This document shows, one piece after another, positions 35,847 through 47,380 of a stretch of 64,000 nucleotides of DNA. Position 1 is the stretch's first letter, and the number at the start of each line of letters is the position of its first letter. The notes under the pieces were generated by a model that was given only the letters and a program-made list of their open reading frames with translations, did no database searches and was not told the DNA's origin. Both the position numbers and the translations under genes were made by a program. The DNA is from Agapanthus africanus. Taxonomy: Eukaryota > Streptophyta > Magnoliopsida > Asparagales > Amaryllidaceae. The stretch is from contig JASDDO010000016.1 of NCBI GenBank assembly GCA_030015575.1, positions 110,627,241 through 110,691,240 on the forward strand, written 5' to 3'.

Positions 35847-36460
35847 AGCCAGCTTTGGTTTAAGCCAGATCCTAGTATAGTACAGTGTAGATTTTGTCTC
35901 ATTACGTTTGTATTTCGATTGGAATACAAATGCGGGTGTGTATACACAGTATCGGGGTTTTCCTGTAATTTATTACGGGACCAGTTTTCTGGGGTTGCCA
36001 GTTTGCTTTCCGTTTCGGCCATTTTCATTTGTATCTTTCAATGGCCGAAGATTGGTGGAGGAGGGCTTATTTGCATTAGTGCAAATAAGCATTTATGGAG
36101 GGTGTTATTTGCATATCCTTGTATCATGATAATTCCACCATCACATTGACTTCTTAAGTCATGATGGTTCATGATGGCTTGACCTTTTGGTGTTATGATT
36201 GGTTGGTTGAGTGTTGGACTTTCCTTGTGATGATTTCTTCTCTTGATCTCATTTGACTCTCCCTTGCATTATGGTTCTTCTCTCTTGAATTTTCATTCTC
36301 CCTACACCATGAGCATGGCCGGCCAAAGAGGAGAGAGGGGGCTGTCCCAAAATTTTGGGTAGGGTTTTTGGTTCATTTGTATTGCACGAAATCCATTTAG
36401 CTCCATCTCCAAAACTCCATTCCTCCACCATCTCAAAAGGCAACTCCATACAAACCCCAA

Positions 36461-36694
36461 ATGAGATATAGATCTCTACACTATTCTACAGCAAATCTTG
36501 GGCACGTCGACTCGCCAGCTTCGTGCCCGAGTTGCCTCGGTATAGAGGTGGGAGCCCGTAAAAGATGCAGGCGACGTGGTGCCCTTCCGGCGAGGAGGTG
36601 TCGACCGGACATTCCGCGGGAGATCGGGACGACGGCGAGAAGACCGGAGGACACGGATCGCTTGGTATATATCCCTTCCCCATCTTGTAGGTAG
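36461..36694 (+). CDS. Small LTR open frame, 77 aa, unknown (doubtful gene)
   Basis: Plus-strand counterpart of 258-494 in the A LTR, in element sense, Arg- and Pro-rich. It is open again in the B 3' LTR (46635-46868). No domain seen; could be chance in GC-rich sequence. Confidence 0.25.
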   Translation: MRYRSLHYSTANLGHVDSPASCPSCLGIEVGARKRCRRRGALPARRCRPDIPREIGTTARRPEDTDRLVYIPSPSCR

Positions 36695-36825
36695 CTAGGA
36701 CTAGTTTAATGGCACGATCCGGGTATTTAGTGCGCGGTGGTGCCGGTTCAAGAAAAATTAAAGTTAACCATTGCTTCCACATTTGGCCTAGGGATGGAGG
36801 CCGGGGCGCCGCCGTGCACTTACAG

Positions 36826-36837
36826 TGGTATCAGAGC
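36826..36837 (+). other. tRNA-Met primer binding site of B
   Basis: TGGTATCAGAGC one base after the LTR end at 36824. Confidence 0.92.
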
Positions 36838-37039
36838 CTCGCCATTAACATAGTCTTGCTTTTTCTAATGTGTTTTACATTTCCGATCGAAAATTTTTCC
36901 AAAATCCGTATTTTTCTTTGCAACAGTTTTCTGTCGAAATTGTTTTGTCTCGAAAAAATTTTCAGGTAGTCTCAGAATACTGTGCAGGAAATTCTAAGAA
37001 CTCTGTGAAAATTTGGTCGGGTGATCACACCATATCACC

Positions 37040-37080
37040 GCGGAACCGCGGCCAAAGCCATGCTTAGGCCGCGGTTCCGC
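37040..37080 (+). other. Perfect GC-rich hairpin in B leader
   Basis: GCGGAACCGCGGCC (37040-37053) and GGCCGCGGTTCCGC (37067-37080), 14 perfect pairs with a 13-nt loop. Weaker copy in A at 7754-7794. Confidence 0.75.
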
Positions 37081-38452
37081 CGCAGTTTAGCCTCCTCACT
37101 GGACCAATTTTTTACAGAGGGGCTTGGACTGGAAAATAGGTTTTCTGGAATGTTATTTTTTGGGCCCAGATTTCTAGATGTGCTACAGTAGTACTTGGGG
37201 GCCCACTTGGTAAAATTTAATCGATCGGATATCTTGTTAGTGTATATGCCCTAGAGGCCATTACTGTATCATACTTGTATGTATATTACTTGATGGAAGC
37301 TTGGGATATTCACAGTTGTACAGACAATCTTGCTCAATATAGTAGTATGCTACTTGGTTTGTCTCTGCTTTAATGTGTACTTGTGTGTTTATTTATTATA
37401 TCACCTATACGCATTAGTAGAGCCCTTTGGATCTTTGCTTGATTACCGGCGTTGTGATGGCGATCACACTCATGGGGGCTGGGTAATCTACAAGCACATC
37501 CTTATACACGTCCCTAGTCGTGGGAGTATCGAGATAGGGCATCGATACTCCGGAGTAGACTAGCGTATGCGCTTCTCATCCCAGCACGGGAGACGGTCTG
37601 TCCCACAGCCGTCGGTACGTCGTACTTGAGATAGTATGCGGGTGCTCGTTGGGTTACGAGTACACTGGACAGGACTCGTCGGGAACTGATGGTTGGTATT
37701 ATACCTATCGTCAGTTATCAGTTCCCAGGTGACATGAGTACAGCTTAGTCCGCTGACTTGACACTGTCACTTCGCCTCGAGTGTGTTCCCACTGTTCTTT
37801 GATTACTACCCTACCACGGCTCTACTGAGTCGTGCAAACAGGTAGTAGTTGGGAGCAGTCCCGAAGCACTTGGAGGTAGTGACGGTTAGACAGGATTCGT
37901 CTCTCCCGGTATTGGGGGTTGACATCGCGCTGTGTCTAGGAGAGCCTTCACACGAGTAGTCCCTGGCCAGGGCAAGCGAGATATACTGGTAGGTTTCCAT
38001 TGTTATCTCAGGGTGTATTGGGCTTCACTCTGACACGACTTGTACCGCTATTAGGGGACTGACGTTTACCGCCCCCCTAGGCCCGCCATGCGATGTATCA
38101 GACGAACAGACCGGACTGTACGGAGATTGTCACATACAGACTCAGTAGGAGTTCGGATGGGTTCACCTCATCGGCCTTCTTATCGACATCTACCTGGGGA
38201 CCGTTACGTACAGCTAGTGCCGCTTGTGGTCTGTGGTTAAACCCACTGCCAGCGTAGTGTCGAGTCTTTAGAGTCCCACACAGAGAGTTTCCCTGCACTG
38301 AGCGAAACGTGTAGAGGCCGTATGGTTTTACGGCAGGGCTGCGATCACTTACGTACACTTGTGTGCATGTGGTGTTCGGGCAGGCAATACTAGTGGGCTT
38401 TGGTTTAAGCCGGATCCTAGTATTGCACGGATGGATTTGTTTTGTCATCTGC

Positions 38453-38480
38453 GCATCCGCATTCTACGGAATGCGGATGC
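38453..38480 (+). other. 12-bp LTR hairpin in solo LTR
   Basis: GCATCCGCATTC, loop TACG, GAATGCGGATGC. It occupies the place of the A hairpin GCATTTGTATT/AATACAAATGC; three base pairs differ, each changed on both arms. Confidence 0.7.
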
Positions 38481-38524
38481 AGGTGTGTATGCACAGTTTT
38501 CCGGAGCGATGAAGGAGGAGGTGC

Positions 38525-38671
38525 CTCATTAGGGTTTTGGCAGTTGGTTCGGCCAAAACCGCTATGTGGCAGGCTCATTAGGGTTTTGACAGTTGATTCG
38601 GTCAAAACCATTTTGAGGCGGACTCATTAGGGTTTTGACAGTTCGTTTGGTCAAAACCATTATGAGCCGGG
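38525..38671 (+). repeat. Three 49-bp units, each a 9-bp hairpin
   Basis: Units start at 38525, 38574 and 38623 with CTCATTAGGGTTTTG. In unit 1 GGTTTTGGC pairs with GCCAAAACC; in units 2 and 3 GGTTTTGAC pairs with GTCAAAACC. Loops are 10 nt. The E2 LTR shows no such array at the matching place. Confidence 0.8.
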
Positions 38672-38721
38672 GACATTATTTACTAATCCTTTCATTGATA
38701 ATTTTGTTATGGCTAATTACA

Positions 38722-38771
38722 TTGACCATTTGACCATCTTGACTTTGTTGACCATTTGACCAAAGTTGACT
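38722..38771 (+). promoter_or_regulatory. Cluster of six W-box-like motifs in LTR
   Basis: TTGACC at 38722, 38730, 38748 and 38756 and TTGACT at 38739 and 38766, all in 50 bases. TTGAC(C/T) is the core bound by plant WRKY factors. Related clusters lie at 33864-33912 (E2 LTR) and 13-48 (E0), on the opposite strand as expected from orientation. Regulation by WRKY proteins is inference. Confidence 0.55.
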
Positions 38772-39452
38772 TGGATCTTCTTGAAAGATCTAAAGTATTC
38801 TTTGGTTTTCTTTTTCTTTTGTTATGATAATGGTCATGTCATTTGTAGCCATCAACTTTATCATGATGGGATTAGTAATGATAATGTTTGGCATTATTGC
38901 AACCATGGTTGTGTTTTCTCTTGGTTAAGTTTTTCATTTGCTCATTCTCATTCTCTCTCATAGAAAAGAAATGAGAAACATTTCCATGGTTGCCTCTCCT
39001 TCTTCCTCCTCTTGATTTTTCCTTTGATCTCATGTGTTGAGAGAAAAAGGATTCCACTTGACAAACACATCCATACATCTTCTCTACACATCCGAGGGCT
39101 TCTAGATTAGCAATCTCCTTGCCCTAGTTACCTCGGCTCGAGGTGGAGCTCGGTGTACATCTCTCGGGTGGATCGTCTTCGACTCAAGGAGGCCGCGGAG
39201 GTGACCAAAGTCCGGATCAACCATCGAGCAAGCAAAAAGAAGAACAACAAGAAGAGAAGAACAACAAGAAGAGAAGGAGTTCAAGTTGAGGTATAACCCC
39301 TAACCGAGTAGATAACATCTCAAGTTAGGATGCTAGTGTATTGTTTAGCAAAGATCCGGCTTTTACGGTCCATATTACCATGTTCAGAAAAATTTTTGTT
39401 TTACCGTTTCCGCAACCCCGAAAGTACCGGGAGAGGTAACGTGGACCTAACA

Positions 39453-42400
39453 TATCTTAAACACATTATTTCACAGTATTTACATTATATCTGCGACCGT
39501 GAATGTCACTTGATCGGTAAATCCAGTCTAACTGCTATAGCCCGGTTAGAAGGATTTGCGAACGTGACTTTCACGTTGATGTTCTGTGTATTGCTGTGAT
39601 GTTGCGGATTGGTCGTGGGGGATAGCCTGGTTGCAGTGGTAGTACAGTTTTTGTTGTATTATGTACATTTGATATTGCGGGGCGAGCGTCCGACATGTGG
39701 ACTGCCGTCACTGCCTGATTGTATTATTATTTTGGGGCACGGCCAGGTTGCGGTCGATGTACCCGTTGTATGTATATTTTACTTTCTGTACTAGAATTAC
39801 CCCAAGGTGGGGTGCACGGATAGCCGGGTTCTAGAAGGCAACAAGCCCGCATCTCATGGCATTGAGACGGAGGGGGCTTCACTCTAGAATTGGCGGGCTA
39901 TTCGCCGCACTCGTAGGGGGTATAGGTTGACCAGGAAGGGTGCCCAAGTTACCGGATTCCGTGAAGTGCTGGGTGGTCCATTCACGTTGCTGAAGGGGGC
40001 TGCCTCGCTTCAGGTTTTGGCGGGTAACTTGCCGCGACCGTACGGGTCTAGGATTTCATTGCACAGGCTATCCACACGACCAGGGGAACGTCGGGTTTCA
40101 GTAGTGGCTCTGTGAAACCCGGGGATCCCAGATATCTGTATTGTTCTGTGATGCTGTACATTTCTGTGATGTTGCATTTTATCACGCCTTGAGCAAAATA
40201 TAATATATTGGTATATATATATTAGTAGATATTGTATATGTTTTGCATCCGCGCTAGTCCAGTCCCCGCTCTGTCGTTAGTTAGCTAACCTAACGGGTAA
40301 TGACGGGACCTAGTGGCGAATGCGGATGGCATATACGTACATCAGTATATTTTCGTTCTTTGTGGTGTGATCAATTGCTGGGACTGCGTTGATTCGGATC
40401 AATGTAAGTTAAAAACAAACCTAATCTGATGTTGTTGGAACACTTTTCAAAAAGCTGTTATTGCAAGGACGTTCTCTTTTGTTTTGCATCGTGGTATTCA
40501 GTTGGAATATCCTGCTCTTCAGTCGATGAGGCAAGGGCCGAGATCCCTTCACCGGGAGTGACCCCTTGGACAAAAGTTAGCGTCAGGGCATTAACTTCAC
40601 TATAGCCGATTACTTTTGCTTTGCATCGTGGTATTCAGTTGGAATATCCTGCACCTCATTCTACGGGGAAAGAGCCGAGATCCCTTCACCGGGAGTGACC
40701 TCTTTAGCAATGGTTTTCGTCACTATATTTTTAAAAAGCTATCCGTTCCTTCAACGATATCAAGTTCATTACGTTAAAGGTTTTCGCCAGAAACCATTCG
40801 TAGCCCTCCATCATTTCAGTTAAATATTCGGTAGTATTCAAGCTATGTATTTTGACCTCATGCCAAGGTATAGTGATTGGTAGCTGCCGGGTATTTATCT
40901 GTTGCATAGATAGATGCGTTGGTTTGGGACAGTCGTACTACTATTTTGGCCTACGTCAAGGGTATGTACGGGTGGGTTCAAATTAACCTGGATAATGACG
41001 GGTAGAACTTGACATGTGACTTATGATATTTTGACCTCACGCCAAGGTTATAAGAGCATGGGGCAGAAATCACATCGGGAGTTTCTAAAGAAACTGAAAC
41101 TTGCCAGATATGCGCATACCTTCTGGAGTGTGACACCGTGAGCGGATTCCATCACGTTATCATGCGATGATAGTTGGATCTCGATTCCCACTGATGAGTT
41201 GGTTTACTCCTCGGGTGATCCCGACTAATTCTTCTTTCAGGTTTGGAGGAGAATTTGACGGTACAGTGGGAGGTTTCCAGATTAGATAAATTGGTAACCA
41301 TTCTGATCTAGGTTAGAGTGCACGCTGAGTGTTTCTTTTCTCTTTCTCTGGCAGCGACCATTGACCCGACCCTAAGACCATGACTCAGAGACCAAAATTA
41401 ACCGAACCTTCTTAAACACTGGCTTTTTGGATTGTCAGAGTTGCAAACTTCATTGCCACTCCTACTTTTACCCTTTTCTCCAGGACACCCCGTATTACTA
41501 CGAACGTCCACTTCTATTGGACAAAACCATCGTATGGTTATATACGAACTTGAAGGAATTTATTCGAGGATGGTTTCAGGTTCTGGAGGAAACGGATAGG
41601 ACTATTCAGTTGTCTTTTCCTTTTACCTTCTCTCAGGTTGTGAGTACTCCTTGGTTTAGGAGATAGTACACCTATTACGCAAATTGGATAGTCTTCTTCC
41701 AAACCATAGGCAGGTGCCAACCGGTAGGGAATGAAGAAAACCAATTAGTATAACGATGGTGTGCAGAAGGTATTAAGTTAAGACAAAGAAAGTGATTAGT
41801 AAGAGGGCAAAGTAAACTGCGACTGCTATTCACAACCAAACCAAGTATTTCTTCGCCAATCCTAAATCACCTTTGTATTTCTCCAGGACACTCCATATCA
41901 CTACGAAGATCCACAGTTTATTGGATACTCCATCGTATGGTTATATACGAAATCGAAAGGAACTTGTTCCAGTTCGGGGATGGGTTCTGGTTCAGGAGAA
42001 ATAGGAATAAGGTTTATTCGGTTGTCTTTTATCTTCACCTTCTCTCGCATTGCGAGTGCTCCTAGGATTAGGACGGTACACCCATTATGCTTATTGGATA
42101 GTCTTCTTCCAAACCATAGGCTGGTGCCGAAAGGTAAGGAAGGAAGAAAACCATTTGGCCTAACGGGGTGTGCAGAGGTAATAACTAAAGACATATAAAG
42201 GGATTTGGAGAGGTGGCAAAGAATTATACGGTTATAGTCGTGAATATGGAAAAGGCATTACTAGGAATACCGGGATACCCCAACGAAACATTTCAATGTT
42301 TCAGTTTCGCTGTGTACAGTTAAAGGAAAACTGATTTCCCGATTAGATACTTACTCCGGGGTATGTATTTACCAGGTATGAGTCTCACATCTGTATGGTC

Positions 42401-43349
42401 TTACAGATGATGAGTGGGAGTAAGTTATTGGGAATTAAGTGATCGTCCTCATTATATCGGGATTCGTTGTAATCGGAGATATTTGAGGAAGTCACCTGGA
42501 CTGTTTGCCGGTCGGCAAATATTTGGTTTTGAATATCCACTGTTATGCTCCAATTTCAAATCGATACATCTGTACGTCTATTTTTATAGAGTGAGATATA
42601 TCTTTTTGAAATTATGTCTGTGACATTTACCTATATCAGTGGGTGGTTAGGTAAGGAGCATTAAACAGCGGTGTAATTCTTCTTAATCATAAGTACAGTT
42701 TTCAACCTACGACACACAGTGAATGAGTTATCAGACTCAAAAGACTTATACAGAGTACTGTATGTTGTCCAGGGTCCATCAGGACAGAGGGGTTGGTCCT
42801 CGTACTATATTCGGTTTACTTATGACTTCTCTATTTTTTAGACAGGTGTTTCGTGGAAACACAGGGTCCGAATTTTGAGAAGTTATAGGTATTTGAATAA
42901 AGTAGAGAACCAGGTATTGCAAGTATCGGGATTCTTCAAAGTGATCGAAGATGTAGATACTTGTGTATGGTGTTCAGTTGATAGTAATGATTAAGAGAAC
43001 TTGCTTCTCTTTCAGGTTACTCATAATTGGAAGTATTCCTAAGTTGAGTAACGCTGATCGGCCTCTTTCCATTTAGTTGACATGCACTGGAGACAGCTGC
43101 AGGATTTGAATCTGGTTCAATTAAATCAGTGCCTCTGGTTCTATATTGGATATAGAACAGTTCATATCTTAACGATGTTAAGGTACGGGGAGTTGTCTGG
43201 CTTATGATTAAAACCAGACTTTGGATAACTCAAGGCACGTTTCTGTAATGGCTGTTTATGGGTTGACCCAGGCTATGACGAGGGTTGACTTTCTACCATC
43301 TGGAAGATCAATAGCGATATTGTTCTAGACTCGCCACAGTTTTAATAAA
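39453..43349. other. Element B internal region without genes
   Basis: Mirror of A 3721-7600. Contains the leader hairpin (39498-39575), the 136-bp pair (about 40490-40720) and the 406-bp pair (about 41440-42200). No open frame matches a known protein. Confidence 0.7.
39498..39575 (+). other. Long leader hairpin of element B
   Basis: Outer arms 39498-39509 and 39564-39575 pair at 11 of 12 positions; inner AAATCC/GGATTT and TCTAAC/GTTAGA pairs are kept. Same place and shape as 7481-7558 in A. Confidence 0.65.
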
Positions 43350-44785
43350 AATGGATTTTTTTTTCAGAAAACAGTAGTGGGAGTATGGTAGAACTGGAAG
43401 TGATTCCAGAACCGCAAACGATTACTGAAGATTTGATAGGAACTTAAAGATTCAATCTGATTTGACATTCCATTGGTCACTCCGCAGATAAGGTGGGTAA
43501 CCTCAGGCACCCGAGGGGTACTCCGGTAACCTCAAGGACGGTGACAGGGAGGTTCTTGTTTACCCACACTTGCCATTGTTGTTGTTCCATGCTGCGAGAC
43601 CCGGCAGGAGGATGAGTATAGCGTCGTTCTGAACTGGCTTCAGAAGTGTACGTGTATATGACTCTGCCAGAGGGTTGTCGTAGTCAGTGGGAGCAGCGGA
43701 AGCATGGTGGACAGGTAACTTATGTCTATTTATAGACTAAAGCAGATATAGTGGAGATAGATCATCTATTTCTGATGTGACAGTCATAGGTTCGACTTCA
43801 TCAGAATAGGGGATGGATCTGTTGAGAAGGTAGTAGGGTGTGATGTCATGGTATTTGGATGACATACACAGAGTAGGAAGTGATATACCTACACTACGAT
43901 CAGTTATACTTTGGTCGTCACACAGTGTTTTCTCCACATGGGACTTGGACATTATATCAGACATACTGGTTACTAGATCTATGGTTTTAGATCTAGATTT
44001 GGGTGGTTTCCCAATTCAGGGTACTTAGACAGCATTCTAAGAGTATTTAGAATGGACGACTCCTGACACGGTAGTGTACCAGCAGATAATGGAGTCACCC
44101 TCTCTAAAGGTGTCTTACAGACTAAAGGGGAGAGGGATGTGCATGATTGGCAGATCACATGCTCAGGCAATTGAGTCAATCATGAGATGTCAAGTACCAC
44201 ACCAGATGTTGTTCTTGCACTAGATGCAATAAGTTGACATTGATCCAATCCTGGAGAAACAGTCGGAAGCAGTTTTAGAACATAAGTGGATGTTCTAGGG
44301 ATATGATAACGACAGCCTCATTCGGCAGACAGTTATCATTTCAGGCTTCCAAGGTGACCTGGACGACAAGGAGGTCGTCAGAGTTATAGTTTTTCCTTCT
44401 GACGAGGGGCAGTATTTTGGACAGGTGGTCCAAGGGAATACTGAGGGAGGGATGGCGCAGCATACTGATTAAGTTCAGTTGATGATACAGTCTAAGAAGT
44501 TTAGATTTGGAGTTCATTTATGAGCTAGGTCCCATCAGATATCCAGACAAATTCTAAGACAGATATTGCTCATTTCGGGAGATGGTTTTCTCCGCGAACC
44601 TGAGATATAGAGAGATATAGAAAGAAACATCCAGGCGGATCCACTCATTGAGGCTATTCCTCGAACGTAATAGTTTCGCAAACGGGCTTTGTGAGACTGA
44701 CTAGTAGAGGAGTTGGGTGTTCGGTATCACACGGGCTGTGAGTATGCGACATAGCAATAATTAGCCTTGAGTGCAAGTGGGAGAT
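43350..44785 (+). pseudogene. Decayed copia pol remnant of B and polypurine tract
   Basis: Same degenerate sequence as A 2288-3720. At 43840-44028 the fragment WYLDDIHRVGSDIPTLRSV corresponds to the RT active site, followed by DLDIISDILVTRSMVLDLDL exactly as in A, instead of the working DLGDASYILGIRIYRD of E2. The trace of the RNase H end lies near 44640. The polypurine tract GTGCAAGTGGGAGAT closes the region. Confidence 0.75.
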
Positions 44786-46998
44786 TGTTGGAGATAGTGC
44801 CCTCAGAGTCAATTATTGGATCACAGGCACGTGATTGCAATGATTGAGGGGGGACATGTCCCAGTAGGACAGTCTTACTCGAGATGATAGTATGCTATCT
44901 GGTTTATCTTTATCATCGTGTACTGCTTTAGGTGACCTGACATGTCGCTATTACACGTTGATAGAGCCCCTAGGATTCTTGCTTGACCACCAGCAGTATG
45001 AGGGCGATCATATAAGTGGGAGCTGGGGTCTATAAGCACATCCTTAAAAGGTCCCTAGTCGTGGGAGTTTCGAGACAGGGCATCGATACTCCAGAGTAGA
45101 CTAGTGTGTACATTCGAGACCCCGACGAGGGGCGGTGGCCGGTCTCACAAGCCACTGGTGTCAGTTGGATCACCTAAGATCTATACATGTGCTCATTGGG
45201 TTATGAGTACATCGGACAGGACTCGCCGGGAACATGCTAGTTGGTCTTATACCTGACGTCAGATAGCAGTTCCCTGGTGACATGTGTACAGGTTAGTTCA
45301 TCGACCTGAGGATCGTCATTTGTCTCGTGTGAGTTCCCACTGTACTTTGATTACTACCCTACCACGCTCAAAGGAGACGTGCAAACAGGTTTTAGTTGGG
45401 TACAGTCCCGAGCCACATGGAGGCAGTGAGCGGATCTTCAGGGGTTCGTCTCTCCCGGTATTGGGGGTGAGGTCGTGCTGTGTCTAGGAGAGCCATTACA
45501 CGAAGCCCTCGGCCGAGGCAGGAGATTTACTGGTAGGTATTCCAGTAGTATCTCAGGGTGTTCTGGGCTACACTCCGACACGACTTGTACCGCTTTTGGG
45601 GGTCTGACTTTTACCAACCCCCTAGGCCCGCCATGCGATGCTCATAGACGAACGGACCGGACTGTACGGATATTGTCACTGACAGGCTCAGTAGGGTGTC
45701 AGGATGAGTTCGCTCATTGACGTACCTTTTGGTCAATAGCTGGTGGCCCGTCACGTATGGCTAGTACCTCTGACGTGCTAGTGGTTAAATCCACAGCCAT
45801 AGTATTGACGAGTCTTTAGAGTCCACCACATATACAGTTATTCAAGTTTCGGGCGAACCGCTGTAGAGGCCGTATGGAGATATGGCACGGTTCGATCAGA
45901 TACGTGCGGTATTGCACGGATCAGGATCGAACGGTTAGTACTAGAGGCCGTATGGATATATGGCAGGGTTCGATCAGATACGTGCGGTATTGCACGGATC
46001 AGGATCGAACGGATATTACTAGCCGGCTTTGGTTTAAGCCGGATCCTAGTATAGTACAGTGTAGATTTTGTCTCATTGCGTTTGTATTTCGGTTGGAATA
46101 CAAATGCGGGTGTATATACACAGTATCGGGGTTTTCCTGTAATTTATTACGGGACCAGTTTTCTGGAGTTGCCAGTTTGCTTTCCGTTTCGGCCATTTTC
46201 AATTGTATCTTTCAATGGCTGAAGATTGGTGGAGGAGGGCTTATTTGCATTAGTGCAAATAAGCATTTGTGGAGGGTGTTATTTGCATATCCTTGTATCA
46301 TGATAGTTCCACCATCACATTGACTTCTTAGGTCATGATGGTTCATGATGGCTTGACCTTTTGGTGTTATGATTGGTTGGTTGAGTGTTGGACTTTCCTT
46401 GTGATGATTTCTTCTCTTGATCTCATTTGACTCTCCCTTGCATTATGGTTCTTCTCTCTTGAATTTTCATTCTCCCTACACCATGAGCATGGCCGGCCAA
46501 AGAGGAGAGAGGGGGCTGTCCCAAAATTTTGGGTAGGGTTTTTGGTTCATTTGTATTGCACAAAATCCATTTAGCTCCATCTCCAAAACTCCATTCCTCC
46601 ACCATCTCAAAAGGCAACTCCATACAAACCCCAAATGAGATATAGATCTCTACACTATTCTACAGCAAATCTTGGGCACGTCGACTCGCCAGCTTCGTGC
46701 CCGAGTTGCCTCGGTATAGAGGTGGGAGCCCGTAAAAGATGTAGGCGACGTGGTGCCCTTCCGGCGAGGAGGTGGAGACCGGACATTCCGCGGGAGATCG
46801 GGACGACGGCGAGAAGACCGGAGGACACGGATCGCTCGGTATATCTCCCTTCCCCATCTTGTCGGTAGCTAGGACTAGTTTAATGGCACGATCCGGGTTT
46901 TTAGTGCGCGGTGGTGCCGGTTCAAGAAAAATTAATGTTAACCATCGCTTCCGCATTTGGCCTCGGGATGGAGGCCGGGGCGCCGCCGTGCACTTACA
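44786..46998 (+). repeat. Element B 3' LTR
   Basis: 2213 bp, same length as the 5' LTR, with few differences. Ends CACTTACA before TSD ATATC at 46999-47003. Confidence 0.95.
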
Positions 46999-47003
46999 AT
47001 ATC

Positions 47004-47380
47004 AACCCCCAGTACCGGGAGAGACGAATCCTGTCTAACCGTCACTGCCTCCAAGTGCTGCGGGACTGCACCCAAAAACTACCTGTTTGCACGACTCCTT
47101 TGAGCCGTGGTAGGGTAGTAATCAAAGTACAGTGGGAACACACTCGAGGCGAAGTGACAATGTCAAGTCAACGGACTAAGCTGTACTCATGTCACCTGGG
47201 AACTGATAACTGACGATAGGTATAATACCAACCAACAGTTCCTGACGAGTCCTGTCCAGTGTACTCGTAACCTAACGAGCACCTGCATACTATCTCATGT
47301 ACGACGTACAGGCAGTTGTAGGACAGACCGTTTCCCAAGCTGGGATGAGAATCGCATACGCTAGTCTACTCCGGAGTATC
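47004..47380 (-). repeat. E2 3' LTR, piece 2 of 3
   Basis: Continues the LTR after B: 'cagcgcgatatc' before B joins 'aacccccagtaccgggag' here, the same order as in other LTRs (reverse complement at 37905-37940). Ends at the GTATC target site of G2. Confidence 0.85.

Larger units (their letters stand above)
34612..36824 (+). repeat. Element B 5' LTR
   Basis: TGTTGGAGAC...CACTTACA. Differs from the A LTR by a 78-bp tandem duplication (35691-35846) around the 'gaggccgtatgga' segment. The 77-aa small open frame at 36461-36694 corresponds to the one in A. Confidence 0.95.
37235..39452 (+). mobile_element. Solo LTR of E-type copia family inside B
   Basis: TGTTAGTGTATATGCC...GGACCTAACA, 2218 bp, flanked by TATCT (37230-37234 and 39453-39457). 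Its removal rejoins B leader sequence that is continuous in A (7600 region). The ends form the inverted pair TGTTAG/CTAACA. It shares order and sequence with the E2 LTR. No internal region is left, so it is the product of recombination between two LTRs. Contains a 12-bp hairpin, a triple hairpin array and a W-box-like cluster. Confidence 0.93.
34612..46998 (+). mobile_element. Element B: same family as A, complete, plus strand
   Basis: LTRs 34612-36824 and 44786-46998, both 2213 bp, with perfect TSD ATATC (34607-34611 and 46999-47003). tRNA-Met primer site at 36826 and polypurine tract GTGCAAGTGGGAGAT before 44786. The internal part is 5.74 kb after removing the solo LTR. It has no working gene; the pol remnant, tandem duplications and hairpins mirror those of A. 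A non-coding but clearly transposed element, so presumably mobilised by enzymes of a related copia. Confidence 0.93.

Noticed and set aside
38766-39284. Possible cellular gene in the solo LTR region
   Set aside because: Short hydrophobic or Ser-rich frames only, inside an LTR bounded by TSDs.
1-47000. Large inverted duplication between about 1-9.4 kb and 34.6-47 kb
   Set aside because: The two arms are separate insertions of one retrotransposon family (A and B). B has its own 5-bp TSD and LTR pair, and the flanks do not continue the match.
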